Positions 43,351 through 53,536 of a DNA stretch of 64,000 bases are shown here, one piece after another. The notes beneath the pieces were generated by a model. It was given only the letters and a program-made list of their open reading frames with translations, was not told where the DNA came from and searched no databases. Every line of letters begins with the position of its first letter. Position 1 is the stretch's first letter. The translations under genes and the position numbers were made by a program. The DNA is taken from assembly GCA_036924285.1 (NCBI GenBank), contig JAYKYS010000002.1, forward strand, positions 46,391,501-46,455,500, read 5' to 3'. The stretch is from Asterella californica. Its lineage: Eukaryota; Streptophyta; Marchantiopsida; Marchantiales; Aytoniaceae.

Positions 43351-45132
43351 TGGTGCCCACAAATTACAAGATTCACGAATTTTTGAAATTTTTGAGATTA
43401 ATAACTTGTTTGTATAACTGAAGAAGCGTTGTTACTTAAGATTACGGTTTCCTTAGAAGGAAGATGATCTTACGAGCTTTTTGTAATAAGAAGTGACTTC
43501 TTCGGAAGACGACCGTCTTCCGGGAAGTGTCTTCTCGGTTGTGTCTTCCGAAGACGGAAGACGGCAGAAGACGGAAGACGGCAGAAGACGGAAGAAGACG
43601 GAAGACACGTATCTTCCGGAAGATGGCAACCACAGAAGCTTCACCACGTAAGAAGTAGGTGCACCTACCAGGTAGCACCGAACAGGTTAGGTAGGTCAGG
43701 GAGGTCGAAATCCCTAAACTGCGGAGAAGATGCGCAGGAAGCGCATTAGCGCATTTCAGCTTCCCGTAGCAAGAGCGCTTCTTGGTTGAGAAGATCGGTT
43801 TCGAGGGTGAGCTTTGAGTGAGGAGGCAGTGAGGTGAAATTGAGTGAGGTTAGGATCGATTAGAAGCTAGAAGGAAGGCGAGGTCGAATTGCTGAAGCGC
43901 AGGAAGCGTATTGAGCTGAAGGCGTTTCTTGTGAACTCCCGGAAGCTGACATTGGAGGACGGTTGAGTGGAATCGAAGGTGGACGGCTTAATCGATTGAG
44001 GCGTAGTCAGGAGCTGACGGCGGAAGCAGCTCAGTGGAGTCGCATTGGAGCTGGGACCAGAGCCGGAAGCGCGTAGAAGAAGAAGACAACTCGGGAGGCA
44101 GACAGAAGATAGTAGAGGTTCTTCCCATGTTCTTTTCTCTTCCCACTGCTTCTCACCTTTGTTTGGTATCCCACGTGCTTCCCTGGTGGTTTGCAGGCAA
44201 CCTGATCGATCAATTCCCCCATCCTTATTTTCCTATTGTGACATTGGGCACAGAAGCGCTGCCCAATTTCTGTCAGACATCTTCTTACTTCTTCCCGAGT
44301 TCAATTCGAGCTTCCCTACCTCTAGCTCTCAAATTGGAGATCCCAGCTATCAATTTCCCTACCCCACCATCCCTCTACCTCCAAAACCTTGAACAGAAGA
44401 CGCTTCGGAAGATTGGAACATCTTCGGGAGACGCTTCTGAAGCCTGACTGTCTTCGGAAGTCGACTGTACAATTCGTATCAAGAGTAGATTTGCTTTGGT
44501 TTGGTGTTCCGAGTGGCTTGGTGAGTTGTTTTGTTATTTCGAGAAGTTGGAAGTCAGGAACTAGGCGTGTGCCTCTCGGTCTTCCAAGCTTCTCAAATCC
44601 ACATCTTCCTAGAGAGACTAGAAGACTGGAAGGGTTGGCAAAATGCGCGAGAAGACGCGAGGGTCCATTTCGGGTCTCTTCTGTCCGACCCATAGCAGCC
44701 CATTCCTTCTTCTTCCCAAACTTAGGAGAGAGTCGTGAGAAGCCTTGCTGGCAGAATCTGGAGAGAATGGACGAGGGTCATGTCTTCCCACCGAGCAGCA
44801 AGCTTCTTCTGAGTGTGTATGAGAGGTGAGAAGTCAGAAGAACAGAGTGTAATTGTCTTAAGTCTGTTGTGAGGATAGATCGCACGTAGGAAGAAGAAGA
44901 CAGGTGAGACCAATGAAGGGAAGCCTGACTTCGGGAGGCGGCGTTCACCGAGCTTCTCTATAAATAGTTGTGTGATATTTTAGTTAGTAGTTGTTTGTTT
45001 AGGTCTAGAGCACCTTTGGCATATCTGGAAGACGAGTGGTTTTGTGAGAAGATGGGATTTCTAGACAAACCCGTGTGTTTGTGTGTTTGAACAGATCTTA
45101 GAACGTAGAGCAGCGTTACTTGTGCAAATCCT
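43351..45132 (+). repeat. Family B 3' LTR of B1, internally deleted and truncated
   Basis: It starts TGGTGCCCACAA right after the pol remnant. It lacks the whole ORF block (jump near 44935, corresponding to about 31395-35425 of the 5' LTR) and stops at 45132, 95 or so bases before the LTR end. The region 43490-43625 is a microsatellite-like run of GAAGACGG-type units. Confidence 0.8.
44959..44966 (+). promoter_or_regulatory. TATA box of the family B LTR
   Basis: TATAAATA within CTTCTCTATAAATAGTTGTG. The corresponding sites in the other two LTR tails read TGTAGATA (about 35443) and TGTGAATA (about 59731), so only this truncated copy keeps a consensus box. Confidence 0.65.
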
Positions 45133-45981
45133 CGGAGTAGGCTGGAACTCAGTGAAGCCTAGGGCATGCGCCGTTTCTTCAGTCATGATGTTAACTCCGG
45201 AGCCGGAATCAATGGGTACCTTCTTCAGAAGACAGCCATGGATCTCCATATCCAGTTCTGGGGCTCTCAAGTCCTCATGCTCTATCCTTAAGATCGGGGT
45301 GCTCTTGGGAAGTTTAGCTATCTTTCTCTTCCTCGATCCTCAAAGCACGGATTGTAACAGCTTCCTGTAACCAGCGTTGTCATCCAATAGTTGTTGGAAG
45401 GTTACATCCGCCTTCTGATTCCACAAGTCTCGCAAGAAGTCGTAAGGGAATCGCTTCAGAAGAGTGACTGGTGTTTCCAAAAGAGAAGATGTAGTAGTTG
45501 CTTCCTTGGGTGGAAGACTAGAAGAGTGTCTTCTCTCGATTGGAGGCTGTTCCCGTGAGACAGGGGCTGCCGTAGTCGGTGTAGGAAGCTGCTGTACTAT
45601 CTTCCGTCGCTTCTCCAGCTCTTCTTGCATGATCGCTTCAACTTCTTGCCTAATGTCAGGAGCAAAGTACTTCGGATTTTCTCGGTCATAAGTAGGAGAA
45701 GAAGGCTGCTCAGGGGAAGATGACCTCTCCTTTCGCTGCTTCTTCTTCTTAATCTCCTTCTGACGGGATTCTGACTTCCCTTTGCTTCTGGTACTTACCT
45801 TGAAGACTGCTTCTTCCATGACTTCTTCTGGGAGGCCAACTGTCTGAATCCGGGCTAGGGCTCCAAACAGTGCCATCCGTCAAAGTAAAAGAAGAAGCTG
45901 CCTCAAGCGACTTCGTCTTCTGAGCCGCAGTCGTCTTCTGCAGCTGAGGTTCCTTTCCTTCGCGCTTCCCGGGGTCTGGTT
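45133..45981 (-). pseudogene. Inverted family B gag-protease segment (fold-back)
   Basis: The minus strand is colinear with 40207-41060 of B1: KRKGKEPQLQKTTAAQK-like linker, RQEVEAIMQEELEKRRKIV, LLDDNAGYRKLLQ, and the protease motif PIDSGSGVNIMTEE with an intact DSG. It runs opposite to the LTR piece before it (junction 45132/45133) and is cut on the right by the family A LTR at 45982. It is less damaged than the B1 copy: 45876-45340 is open for 178 codons. Confidence 0.88.
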
Positions 45982-46896
45982 TGTAACGACCTATGTTACA
46001 CATAGGAAGTTTATCTATTAGTAAGGTGTTTAGTTATAATTAAGTGTTGAGAATGTTTATTGGTTGCCAAAGTACTTTAAGGAGGTATCAAGTTAGTCAT
46101 GACTAGCTAAAAGTTAGTTATGGTTAAACTTAGCTGTACTTTTGGCAGAATTCAGATATTTGCTAAAGAGTGAGCACTACTATCTTGTCATCTTGTCTAA
46201 AAGATAGAAAGGAGGTGGAAAGTATCCCTTATCTCCTTTTTGACTTGATATTAGTGGTTGGATTAAAGTTGTGGACTTTGTGGGCATTAAAAACAAGAAG
46301 AGATTCCACATGTTTCCTTTTTAGTGGGTCCTAGTGTAGAGGGGGGGTGGAAATTCGAGATTTCTTGAGAATATTCCAGAATCCTTCTAGAAGTTGTTGA
46401 CTTTGAAGGAATAAGCCCATGTGAAAAGGTAAAAAGCCCATGTGATTAATGCTTTTACCTTAAGTAATATCTTAGTAAAACTCGGTAAAAGTAGTTACGG
46501 CTGAGTTACCAGAGGGTACCAAAGTAAAAACCTAGAATGTATAAATAGAGGAGTGGAGAAAAGCTCCTCATCCTTGTTTTCACATTGTCGTAATGACAAC
46601 TTGAGTAATATAGAGAGTGTGGGATATTTTTAGCATGTGAGAACTTGAGAGACGTCGTTAGAATGGAGGATTTTAGTTGATGTGTTTAAGGAGATTTTTA
46701 GTTGATAAGTTTGTGAGTGTATGAATGAGTGAACTCAGCATTTTCCCTTCAAGTTCATGGTGTGCTTCCATCAAAGCCATCAGAGGTGACCCCTGAGTGA
46801 GAGACAGGCCCGACATGTTGCAGATTCGTGGATGACGATCGTGGAGGTTGAGAGATCGGAGGGGTAGTTGATCGATAGGACCGCAGAGGGTTTACA
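45982..46896 (+). repeat. Family A 5' LTR
   Basis: It starts TGTAACGACC and ends GGGTTTACA. Compared with the 3' LTR it has an extra short duplication (about 25 bp near 46678-46710, GTTGATGTGTTTAAGGAG). Confidence 0.95.
46540..46547 (+). promoter_or_regulatory. TATA box of the family A LTR
   Basis: TATAAATA in the context GAATGTATAAATAGAG, also present at 54095-54102 and, reversed, at 58579-58586. Confidence 0.75.
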
Positions 46897-46900
46897 TTTT

Positions 46901-46917
46901 TGGTTCCGTTGCCGGGA
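46901..46917 (+). other. Primer binding site, tRNA-Glu type
   Basis: TGGTTCCGTTGCCGGGA follows the LTR after four T residues and is complementary to the 3' end of plant tRNA-Glu(TTC). Confidence 0.85.
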
Positions 46918-46942
46918 CCTCACTTGAAGGGATCGTTGAACG

Positions 46943-47140
46943 ATGTTTAGAGTTCAGTTCTATATTCGACAAAAGGAGATTATGAGAGAGCACATGGAGA
47001 GAACGTTGGGAGGAGAGAAAGCTAACGCGATGTTAGCAACGTTAGAACCTTTCGTGTATCCCGTAGTGATCTATGACGCATTTGAGGTTATTCTTTACAT
47101 CTTGTTCACTTAGAAAGAGTTTAAGGAGAATTGAAAGGGG
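46943..47140 (+). pseudogene. Family A gag leader ORF, truncated
   Basis: From ATG 46943 the frame reads MFRVQFYIRQKEIMREHMER, then GGEKANAMLATLEPFVYPVV and YDAFEVILYILFT before a stop. It probably is the N-terminus of gag; no domain is recognised. The repeat array at 47200 follows. Confidence 0.45.
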
Positions 47141-47199
47141 ATGAAACAAGAGTTTAGAGAAAAGAAGAGAGAGAAGTATTAGAGGAGAAAAATTTCCGA

Positions 47200-47720
47200 G
47201 TTTGAGGATTTCTGCTCTCTGGAAATTTTTTATAGTCATTGTCAGATTTTCTGTGAATTTTATTTTCCAGTGAAACTTTCCAGGATTGTAGCTTGGCTGA
47301 TAACCTATCTACTACAAAAGAAATCATAGGAAATGGTGGTCTAGAGAGGGAGCAATGAAGTTTCAAAGTTGAGGGGTTCTATTCGTGAGAGTTGAGGAAT
47401 TCTGTTATCTGGAAAAAGTTTACAGTCAGTGTCATATTTTCTGTGAATTTTATTTTCCTGAGAAACTTTCCAATGTTTTAGAGGGGCTGATAAGCTATCC
47501 AGGACAAAAGAAATCATGAGAAGATGAGGTCTGAAGAGGGAGAAAGAATTTTTCAAAGTGGAGGGGGTTGACAACCATGAGGGAAGTGAAAATATACAAA
47601 TTTCAGTTCTCTGAAAATTTGTACAGTCATCACCATCTCTTCTGATTAGGGAAGTTTCTGTTGAAACTTCATGATTTAGTAGCTTGGAGGTTGAGCTACT
47701 GGAGACCACAAAAATCTTAG
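47200..47720 (+). repeat. Three diverged tandem units of about 190-200 bp
   Basis: AGTCATTGTCAGATTTTCTG (47234), AGTCAGTGTCATATTTTCTG (47424) and AGTCATCACCATCTCTTCTG (47625) mark units that also share TTTCCAGTGAAACTTTCCA-like and GGCTGATAA-CTATC text. The units are not in a common open frame. Confidence 0.75.
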
Positions 47721-47783
47721 AGAGATCTCTTACCAACTAAGAGATATACGTTTCGGCATACAAGGAGGTCTTGAAGATACTTC

Positions 47784-48101
47784 ATGGGGAATCCAATTCG
47801 AATGACGAGGTGGAAGAAGAGACGTTTAGGAGTTAGAACAGAGACGGAGAAGCCCAAGTTGGGTATAGATGAGTTACGAACCCGCATCTATAGCACTTGG
47901 GGTGCCCTCTTTATCCTATACGAAGAAGCTTCCGCGACCATTGGCACAGATTTGAAGAAAGCCGAGTTTAAAGCATCATTCACTGTGGAGGCCACGAATG
48001 CTCCTGGTGAAGTAGAGTTGGATCCTTACAAGAGTGAGTTCAAGATGTCTGTTGTGATTAGTACAAACGATGGTGAGGAGGATCATATATTCGATAGTTA
48101 A
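47784..48101 (+). CDS. Small family A ORF, 105 codons
   Basis: From ATG 47784 the protein reads MGNPIRMTRWKKRRLGVRTE, then LGIDELRTRIYSTWGALFIL, then EVELDPYKSEFKMSVVIST and an acidic end. No domain is recognised. It lies between the tandem repeat array and the first zinc-knuckle ORF, so it is probably a piece of gag separated by stops. It is open but short. Confidence 0.4.
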   Translation: MGNPIRMTRWKKRRLGVRTETEKPKLGIDELRTRIYSTWGALFILYEEASATIGTDLKKAEFKASFTVEATNAPGEVELDPYKSEFKMSVVISTNDGEEDHIFDS

Positions 48102-48308
48102 TTTTAGATTAGATTTTATTTCGTGTATAGCATGTATAATACACGATTTCCAATATAAAGCTCGGAAGAGTTAAGAAAATGATGTAGAATTATTTTCCTC
48201 TATGATATTTTGTCCACTTAATGGTTGAGAAGGTGCAACATGAGTGGAAATTCAAAGATTGGAAAGTTAGACTTAGAAACCTTCCTCAAGGTTTATATGT
48301 CATAGTAA

Positions 48309-48713
48309 GTGTCGGAGAAAGTTCGAGAGATTATCGTAGAGTTTGAAAACCCTAGTACTAAACCTCAAGTAGAATCTCCGAGGAGAAGAGTAGAAACCGA
48401 CTTGTGGTGTTATTTCTGTAGAGGGTTGAGACACAAAGTCGTGAATTGTCCAACTAGAATCAGAACCGAGAGAGCTAAAGGGAAGCGCGAGTTTACTGAT
48501 TTAAGTCTTCGAGTGGGTCCATCGTCACCAGCGCCAATTCATCTTCTAGGCGAAGATCCTTGTCCAAGTTGTGGAGTGGGTGATCTATCAAGAGGACACA
48601 AGTGCGTCGATGTGGCCGCCCTACTTACGTCAGTAGTCGAGAAGTTGGACGAGACTCAAAGAGCTGAGACGGAGAAGTTGTCGACTTCAAAAGAGGACTC
48701 GGCTGAGTTGTGA
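48309..48713 (+). pseudogene. Family A ORF with CCHC knuckle upstream of gag
   Basis: It carries CYFCRGLRHKVVNC (CX2CX4HX4C) and a second cysteine cluster CPSCGVGDLSRGHKC, then a helical end. The track start is GTG; no ATG is seen near, so the true start is unclear. The relic at the window start has the same region. A zinc knuckle before the retrotrans_gag domain is not the usual order, since most gypsy gags have it after. It ends at TGA 48711, with gag beginning 214 bp later. Confidence 0.6.
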
Positions 48714-48926
48714 TGGAGATCGTCATTCGGATGGTGGAGAAGGCGGTGATGCGACTCAGGCTCATGATTACCTTGGGAGAAGAGATGGCACAAGAGGTGT
48801 TGTTACAACCATTTTCTTTCATTTTACCTATGGTAGATTATTCGCGAATGGAATTGGTGATGTTCGTACTCTTTTAGCGAGTAGTTATTGCACAAAAATT
48901 AGAAGGGTAGAAAGAATAGTTACAAG

Positions 48927-50819
48927 ATGGGGAAGTTACTAGTGTTTCATGGGAAGGACAATGAAGATATAGAACCATTTGTACGAGACTTCAAAAGGGG
49001 TTGCATCGGAAACAACGTGAGAAAGAAGGAAGAATGGGTGTTGTTACTGCTAGAGTTTTTAGAAGATTTTGCTCTTACGTGGTATGACGACCGAGTGAAG
49101 AGCAAGACACTTGGTGCAGTTGAGGACACATGGGAGACGTTGAGTAATGCACTCATCGAAGAATTTCTTCCAGAAGAGAGTTATGAGAAGCTCATGGTGG
49201 AGCTTACTCATTTGAAGCAACGAGACGACGAGAAAGTTCGGCAATATGCCGAAAGGGTGGATAAGTTGGAGCAACGGTTTCGGACGGTCTTACGGAAGAG
49301 TGGAGACAATGTGGAGCTAACGATGACGGGGATTGGAGCAGTGTTGACCAAGAACTTGGTGGGAGGGTTGAGACCTTCAATTCGAACCCAAGTGAGGTAC
49401 GAGAAGCCAACAACCAAAGCGGAGGCCATCAAGATTGCGACAAACATGGAAGAGAGTTTGGATGAAGGAGATATCATCCAACCTCAACATGCTGCTCTCG
49501 TGTCGACTCAGACTCCTGGTGTAGCCACAATGATCGCACCTGCACCATCACAATTGGTGATTGCTTCAACGTCAGCTCCTACTCCAACGGTCGTGCCAAG
49601 ACCGTTTGTCCCAACAACGATGTCTACTGCCACCTCTGATTTTCATGCCGAGCTGAAGAGCATCACCGATAGTCTTGCGGATCTCAAGAGAAACGTGGTG
49701 CAGTTATGAGAATGGAGGAACAAAGGTGGAGGAGGAGGTCTAAGAGGTTACGACAACAATCCCAACCGAGGAAATCAAGGTAACTTTGGAGGCAACCAAG
49801 GTAACTTTGGAGGCAACCAAGGTAACTTTGGAGGAATCACTTGTTGGACGTGTGGAGGTTCTCATTTCCAGCGAAATTGTCCTAACAACGGAGCAAGAGG
49901 TGCCGAAGCTATCAGAATGAATGTGGGTGGAGGAAATCCATCACAAGGACGAGACAAGGGGGTGGCTACTATCGATGTCGTACGAGATCCCATTTACGAG
50001 AAAGGAGAGAGTTCAAACTCTTCTCATGCACCGGTGGAACTTTTATCTCAAGAAAGGAAAAGAACTCGATTTTCTGATGAACCGGTTTTCATGGAGGAAT
50101 CAGCTAGTAGAAGTACTCGTTCGAGTAATGTTTCGAGTACACCAAGAGAGCCAAGAAGGAAACTGGGGATGGCGGATTTCACCATTTCATCTTCCCAAGC
50201 TGGATATGATGTGGTTGAAGATGTGGGTGCTCAGAAAGCCAACATCACTGTTGGACAACTGATCGCACTTAATCCCAGCTTACGAAAGAAACTCAAAGGA
50301 GGACTGAGTTCTAAGAGAAGCAAGAAGAAGAAACCCAAGAGCAAGACATCAAAGTCTGTGGGAGTTGGTGTGGTGGATGTGCATGCTTCAGAGGTATGCA
50401 CTAGGGCTTCAAAGATTGAAGTCCGGTTGAATGGTCATTACGTCTCTGACGTATTGATGGATGGAGGGTCGGCTGTAAACGCCATATCGGAGAGGTTGAT
50501 GAAGAAGTTGGGGACGGAACCAACTCGCCCGGCTAGCATTGTCGTGGGGATGGCTAACAAGCAACGGGTAAGACCTCTTGGTGTGTTAGAGAAGGTGGTC
50601 GTGTCTGTGATGGGAGTTCAAACATTGATGTCCTTTCAAGTGTTAAAGGACTCTAGTTATGATTTGCTCCTAAGTAGGCCTTGGTTGAGAGCCGTGCGCT
50701 CTGATAGGTGGCACAAGGGATACTTACGGATTGGGCCTAGAGATCATAGAGTGATAGTTCCTCTCTCGGGTGTTGGAGTTGTGACTTCTGACTCTGATAG
50801 ACCCACTAGTGACTACTGA
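48927..50819 (+). pseudogene. Family A gag-protease, one in-frame TGA
   Basis: A single frame of 630 codons starts at ATG 48927. Residues 1-260 are the retrotrans_gag domain (WVLLLLEFLEDFALTWYDD, LIEEFLPEESYEKLM, LTHLKQRDDEKVRQYAERVD). TGA at 49707-49709 interrupts it; the relic copy has CGA there. Next come a glycine-rich linker with three 21-bp repeats (GNQGNFG), a knuckle CWTCGGSHFQRNC, a basic stretch, and the protease: VLMDGGSAVNAISERLMKKL (D-G-G in place of D-S/T-G, a known plant variant) and LLLSRPWLRAV. It ends at TGA 50817; an acidic linker follows toward RT in the same direction. Confidence 0.92.
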
Positions 50820-51216
50820 GAATCTGATACGGAAGACGATGAGAGTGTCTCAGAAGTAGATACCGGAGATTCTTACGATCAAGAATCCTCGTCTGAGGAC
50901 GAAGGATTTGGTCGAGATGAATCATTACATCAGCTTAGTGCTATTGACTTGTTGTCTCGACCAGCAGTGGAGAAAGATCCTGACAAAGAAGAGTTGAGTG
51001 AGGCAGAGATTGTGAGAAGACTCTCTACCCTGAAGTTTGGTATCAATGTCACTCAAGAGGAGAAAGTAGATTCCTAGATATATTTCGAAAATATATCCAT
51101 GTGTTTGCTTTCAGCTACAAGGATTTGAAGGAGGTGACTCTCGAGACTCATCGAATCGAATTGGAGGAGAACGCAAGACCAGTTCGAAGCAGAGAAGGGT
51201 CAATCCTACAACAGCG
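50820..51216 (+). pseudogene. Family A protease-RT linker
   Basis: After the stop the frame reads ESDTEDDESVSEVDTGDSYD and LHQLSAIDLLSRPAVEKDPD, then breaks; in other frames YIHVFAFSYKDLKEVTLETH and IELEENARPVRS mark the start of the RT domain. Confidence 0.7.
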
Positions 51217-52548
51217 ATGATGGTCAAGGAGGAGATAGACAAGTTGAGGGAGGCGAGTTTCATCTATGAGGTGGAGAACTCAGAATGGGTTTCACCCATT
51301 GTGATTGTCAAGAAGAAGAATGGTAAGCTGCGAGTGTGCATAGACTATAAGAAGTTGAATGCAGTTACCAAGAAGGATTATTATCCTCTACCATTTATAG
51401 ATGAGATTTTGGAGGAAGTTGCTGATCATGAGTGGTACAGCTTTGGTGATGGTTATAGTGGATACAACCAAATCAAGATAGCACAGGAGTACCAGCAGTT
51501 GACTACTTTCACTACTCCTTGAGGAACATTTGCATTTCGAGTGATGCCATTCGGACTGTGTAATGCTCCGGCCACGTTTCAGAGGTTCATGAACAAGGTG
51601 TTCGAACCATTCATAGGGAAGTTTGTTCGTGATTTCATTGATGATTTCTGTGTGTACGGAAGAAAGGAGGACCACTTTGATCATGTGATCAAAGTTTTGC
51701 AGCGGTTGGAGCAAGCTAACGCTTCTTTGAATCCAGAGAAGTGCATCTTTGGCTGCGAAGAAGGTCTGCTGTTAGGGCACATCATTTCCAAGAATGGGAT
51801 TGCGGTAGATCCTGAGAAGGTGAAGAAGATTGTGGATCTTCCATTTCCGATCAACTTGACAAAGTTGAGGCAATTTCTTGGCATGGTTGGATATTATCGT
51901 AGGTTTGTCTTTTCCTTCTCAAACAAAGCAATAGCTTTGACTATGTACATGAAGAAGGGAGTTGATTTTGACTTGATAGTGCATGATCAGAAGGCAAAGG
52001 AAGCATTTGAGGAGCTGAAAAAGGCATTAGTGACAGCTCCTATACTTGCTAAACCTGAGTGGAGTAAAGCATTTATTCTATATACGGATGCCTCCAATGT
52101 AGCAATCGGATGTACATTAAGTCAGCTAGATGGAGATGGGCATGATCATCCTATAGCTTATGCTAGTAGGCAGATGGTTCCAGCGGAGAAGAATTACTCC
52201 GTGACTGAACGAGAAGGATTAGCGGTGATCTTTGGATTGAAGAAATTTCGACACTACTTGCTAGGAGGGAAATTTTCCATAGTCACAGATCACAAGGCTT
52301 TAAAGTATATCTTTAATAAGCTTAATGCCGAAGGTCGTATTGCTCGTTGGAAGATCCTTCTAACAGAATACGATTATGTGATCGAAGATAGACCAGGGAA
52401 GAAGCATGCGAATGCTGATCTTTTGTCAAGGGCTTATGATGATGAGGGAGAAGAACCGTTTGATGATTCATTTCCAGACGAGCATCTGATGACCATCACA
52501 AGCATCGAGGAGATACCGAACGAGTACAAATCTGGAGTTTCCTTGTAG
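51217..52548 (+). pseudogene. Family A reverse transcriptase and RNase H
   Basis: RT: VKEEIDKLREASFIYEVENS, SPIVIVKKKNGKLRVCIDYK, LNAVTKKDYYPLPFIDEIL, YSFGDGYSGYNQIKI (catalytic D), then TGA 51520-51522 in place of a tryptophan codon, then VMPFGLCNAPATFQRFM, the FIDDFCVYG box (DD pair), LNPEKCIFG, LLLGHIISKNGIAVDP and LRQFLGMVGYYRRFV. RNase H: LYTDASNVAIGCTLSQ, YASRQMVPAEKNYSVTERE, FRHYLLGGKFSIVTDHKAL, HANADLLSR. Apart from the single stop it is intact for 444 codons. It ends at TAG 52546. It would copy the element RNA and degrade the RNA strand. Confidence 0.95.
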
Positions 52549-52568
52549 ATGGCTCTTTTCCAGAAGAT

Positions 52569-53060
52569 ATGCATACCCGAGAACGTAACGCGTTGATCAA
52601 GAGATGCAAACCTTACACCATGGTGGAGGGAATTCTGTTTCATCAAGGAGCAGATGGGTTACTAAGGAGAGCAGTTGGTCAGAAGGAGGCATTCAAGCTA
52701 ATGCACGAGTTTCACGATGACACGGTTTGCGGAGGTCACTTTGCTGGTAAGATAACAGCTTTCAAGATTCTGGATGCGGGTTATCACTGGAGAGGGATTT
52801 TCAAGGAGTGTTTAGACTATTGCAAAACTTGCGACGTATGTCAAGCATTTGCTCTGAAGTCTACTAGAACACCTCCGTTAAGATCAATTCCAATATTAGG
52901 ACCATTTGAGAAGTGGGGTATTGACTTTGTAGGTCCTCTTAATAAGACACCTCGAGGCAATAGATACATTGTAGTCGTCACTGACTATTGTACCAAGTGG
53001 GTAGAGGCTAGACCTTTGAGAGAGTACAAAGGCTTCTACTGGGTACTCTCCATTTCGACT
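52569..53060 (+). pseudogene. Family A integrase, N-terminal and start of core
   Basis: Begins near 52569. The zinc-binding H2C2 domain reads HEFHDDTVCGGHFAGKITAF and CLDYCKTCDVCQ. The core starts WGIDFVGPLNKTPRGNRY with the first catalytic D and continues IVVVTDYCTKWVEARPLREY. It breaks off near 53035, before the region with the second D and the E. What follows (FYWVLSISTGLW) is unrelated to the expected core, so about 100 residues appear deleted and integration is impossible. Confidence 0.88.
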
Positions 53061-53070
53061 GGTTTATGGA

Positions 53071-53523
53071 GTGGAGTCCAAGTTGCCGATCCAATTCGAA
53101 TTGGATACTTTCCAAACTATTCAACGAAAGTTGAAGAGGTCGAGAGGAGAAGACGTGGTCAGATCAAGAAGGGAGCAACTCATGGAGTTGGAAGAGACCC
53201 GAGCGGTAGCAATGATCCGGATGGAACGAGCTCAGGCGTATCAAAAGAAGAGTTACGACAAACGGTTGGGCAAGAGGGAGGTAAAACCTTTTCAAGTTGG
53301 AGATTGGGTTATGTTGTATGATGCTATAAGATTCAAGAGGGATAGGAAGAAGTTTCTTCCGAGATATTTTGGTCCTTTTGTTGTAGATAAGGTGTGGAGC
53401 AACTTCACATATGACCTTCAGGAGTTGGGAGGAAGGAGATTCGATCGGGTCAATCATGACAAGTTGAAGTTGTTTCATCGACGAAAGTTCTCTCTTCACT
53501 CCGAGGACGGAGCGAAAATTTAG
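53071..53523 (+). pseudogene. Family A integrase C-terminal region
   Basis: From LPIQFELDTFQTIQRKL it goes on to ELEETRAVAMIRMERAQAYQ, KKSYDKRLGKREVKPFQVGD, WVMLYDAIRF, LPRYFGPFVVDKVWSNFTY (the GPY/F-type module) and RFDRVNHDKLKLFHRRKF. It ends at TAG 53521. No chromodomain is present. Confidence 0.88.
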
Positions 53524-53526
53524 TCC

Positions 53527-53536
53527 GGGGGTAAAA
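53527..53536 (+). other. Family A polypurine tract
   Basis: GGGGGTAAAA lies directly before the 3' LTR (TGTAACG). Confidence 0.7.

Larger units (their letters stand above)
29807..45132 (+). mobile_element. Gypsy family B element, copy B1 (nested and truncated)
   Basis: Order: terminal repeat (29807-35692), tRNA-Asp-type PBS, leader ORF, a 2.28-kb foreign insertion, gag with three CCHC knuckles, protease, RT, RNase H, then the start of the second LTR (43351-45132). Integrase is absent. The first 100 bases of the two LTRs differ strongly while the 3' LTR resembles that of copy B3, so B1 may be a chimera of two subfamilies. The right LTR lacks its last 95 or so bases because an inverted segment begins at 45133. 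All frames are broken. GAAGAC/GTCTTC hexamers are exceptionally common throughout. Confidence 0.85.

Noticed and set aside
53071..53523. Chromodomain at the end of family A integrase
   Set aside because: After the LPRYFGPF module the frame ends within about 55 residues without chromodomain aromatic residues.
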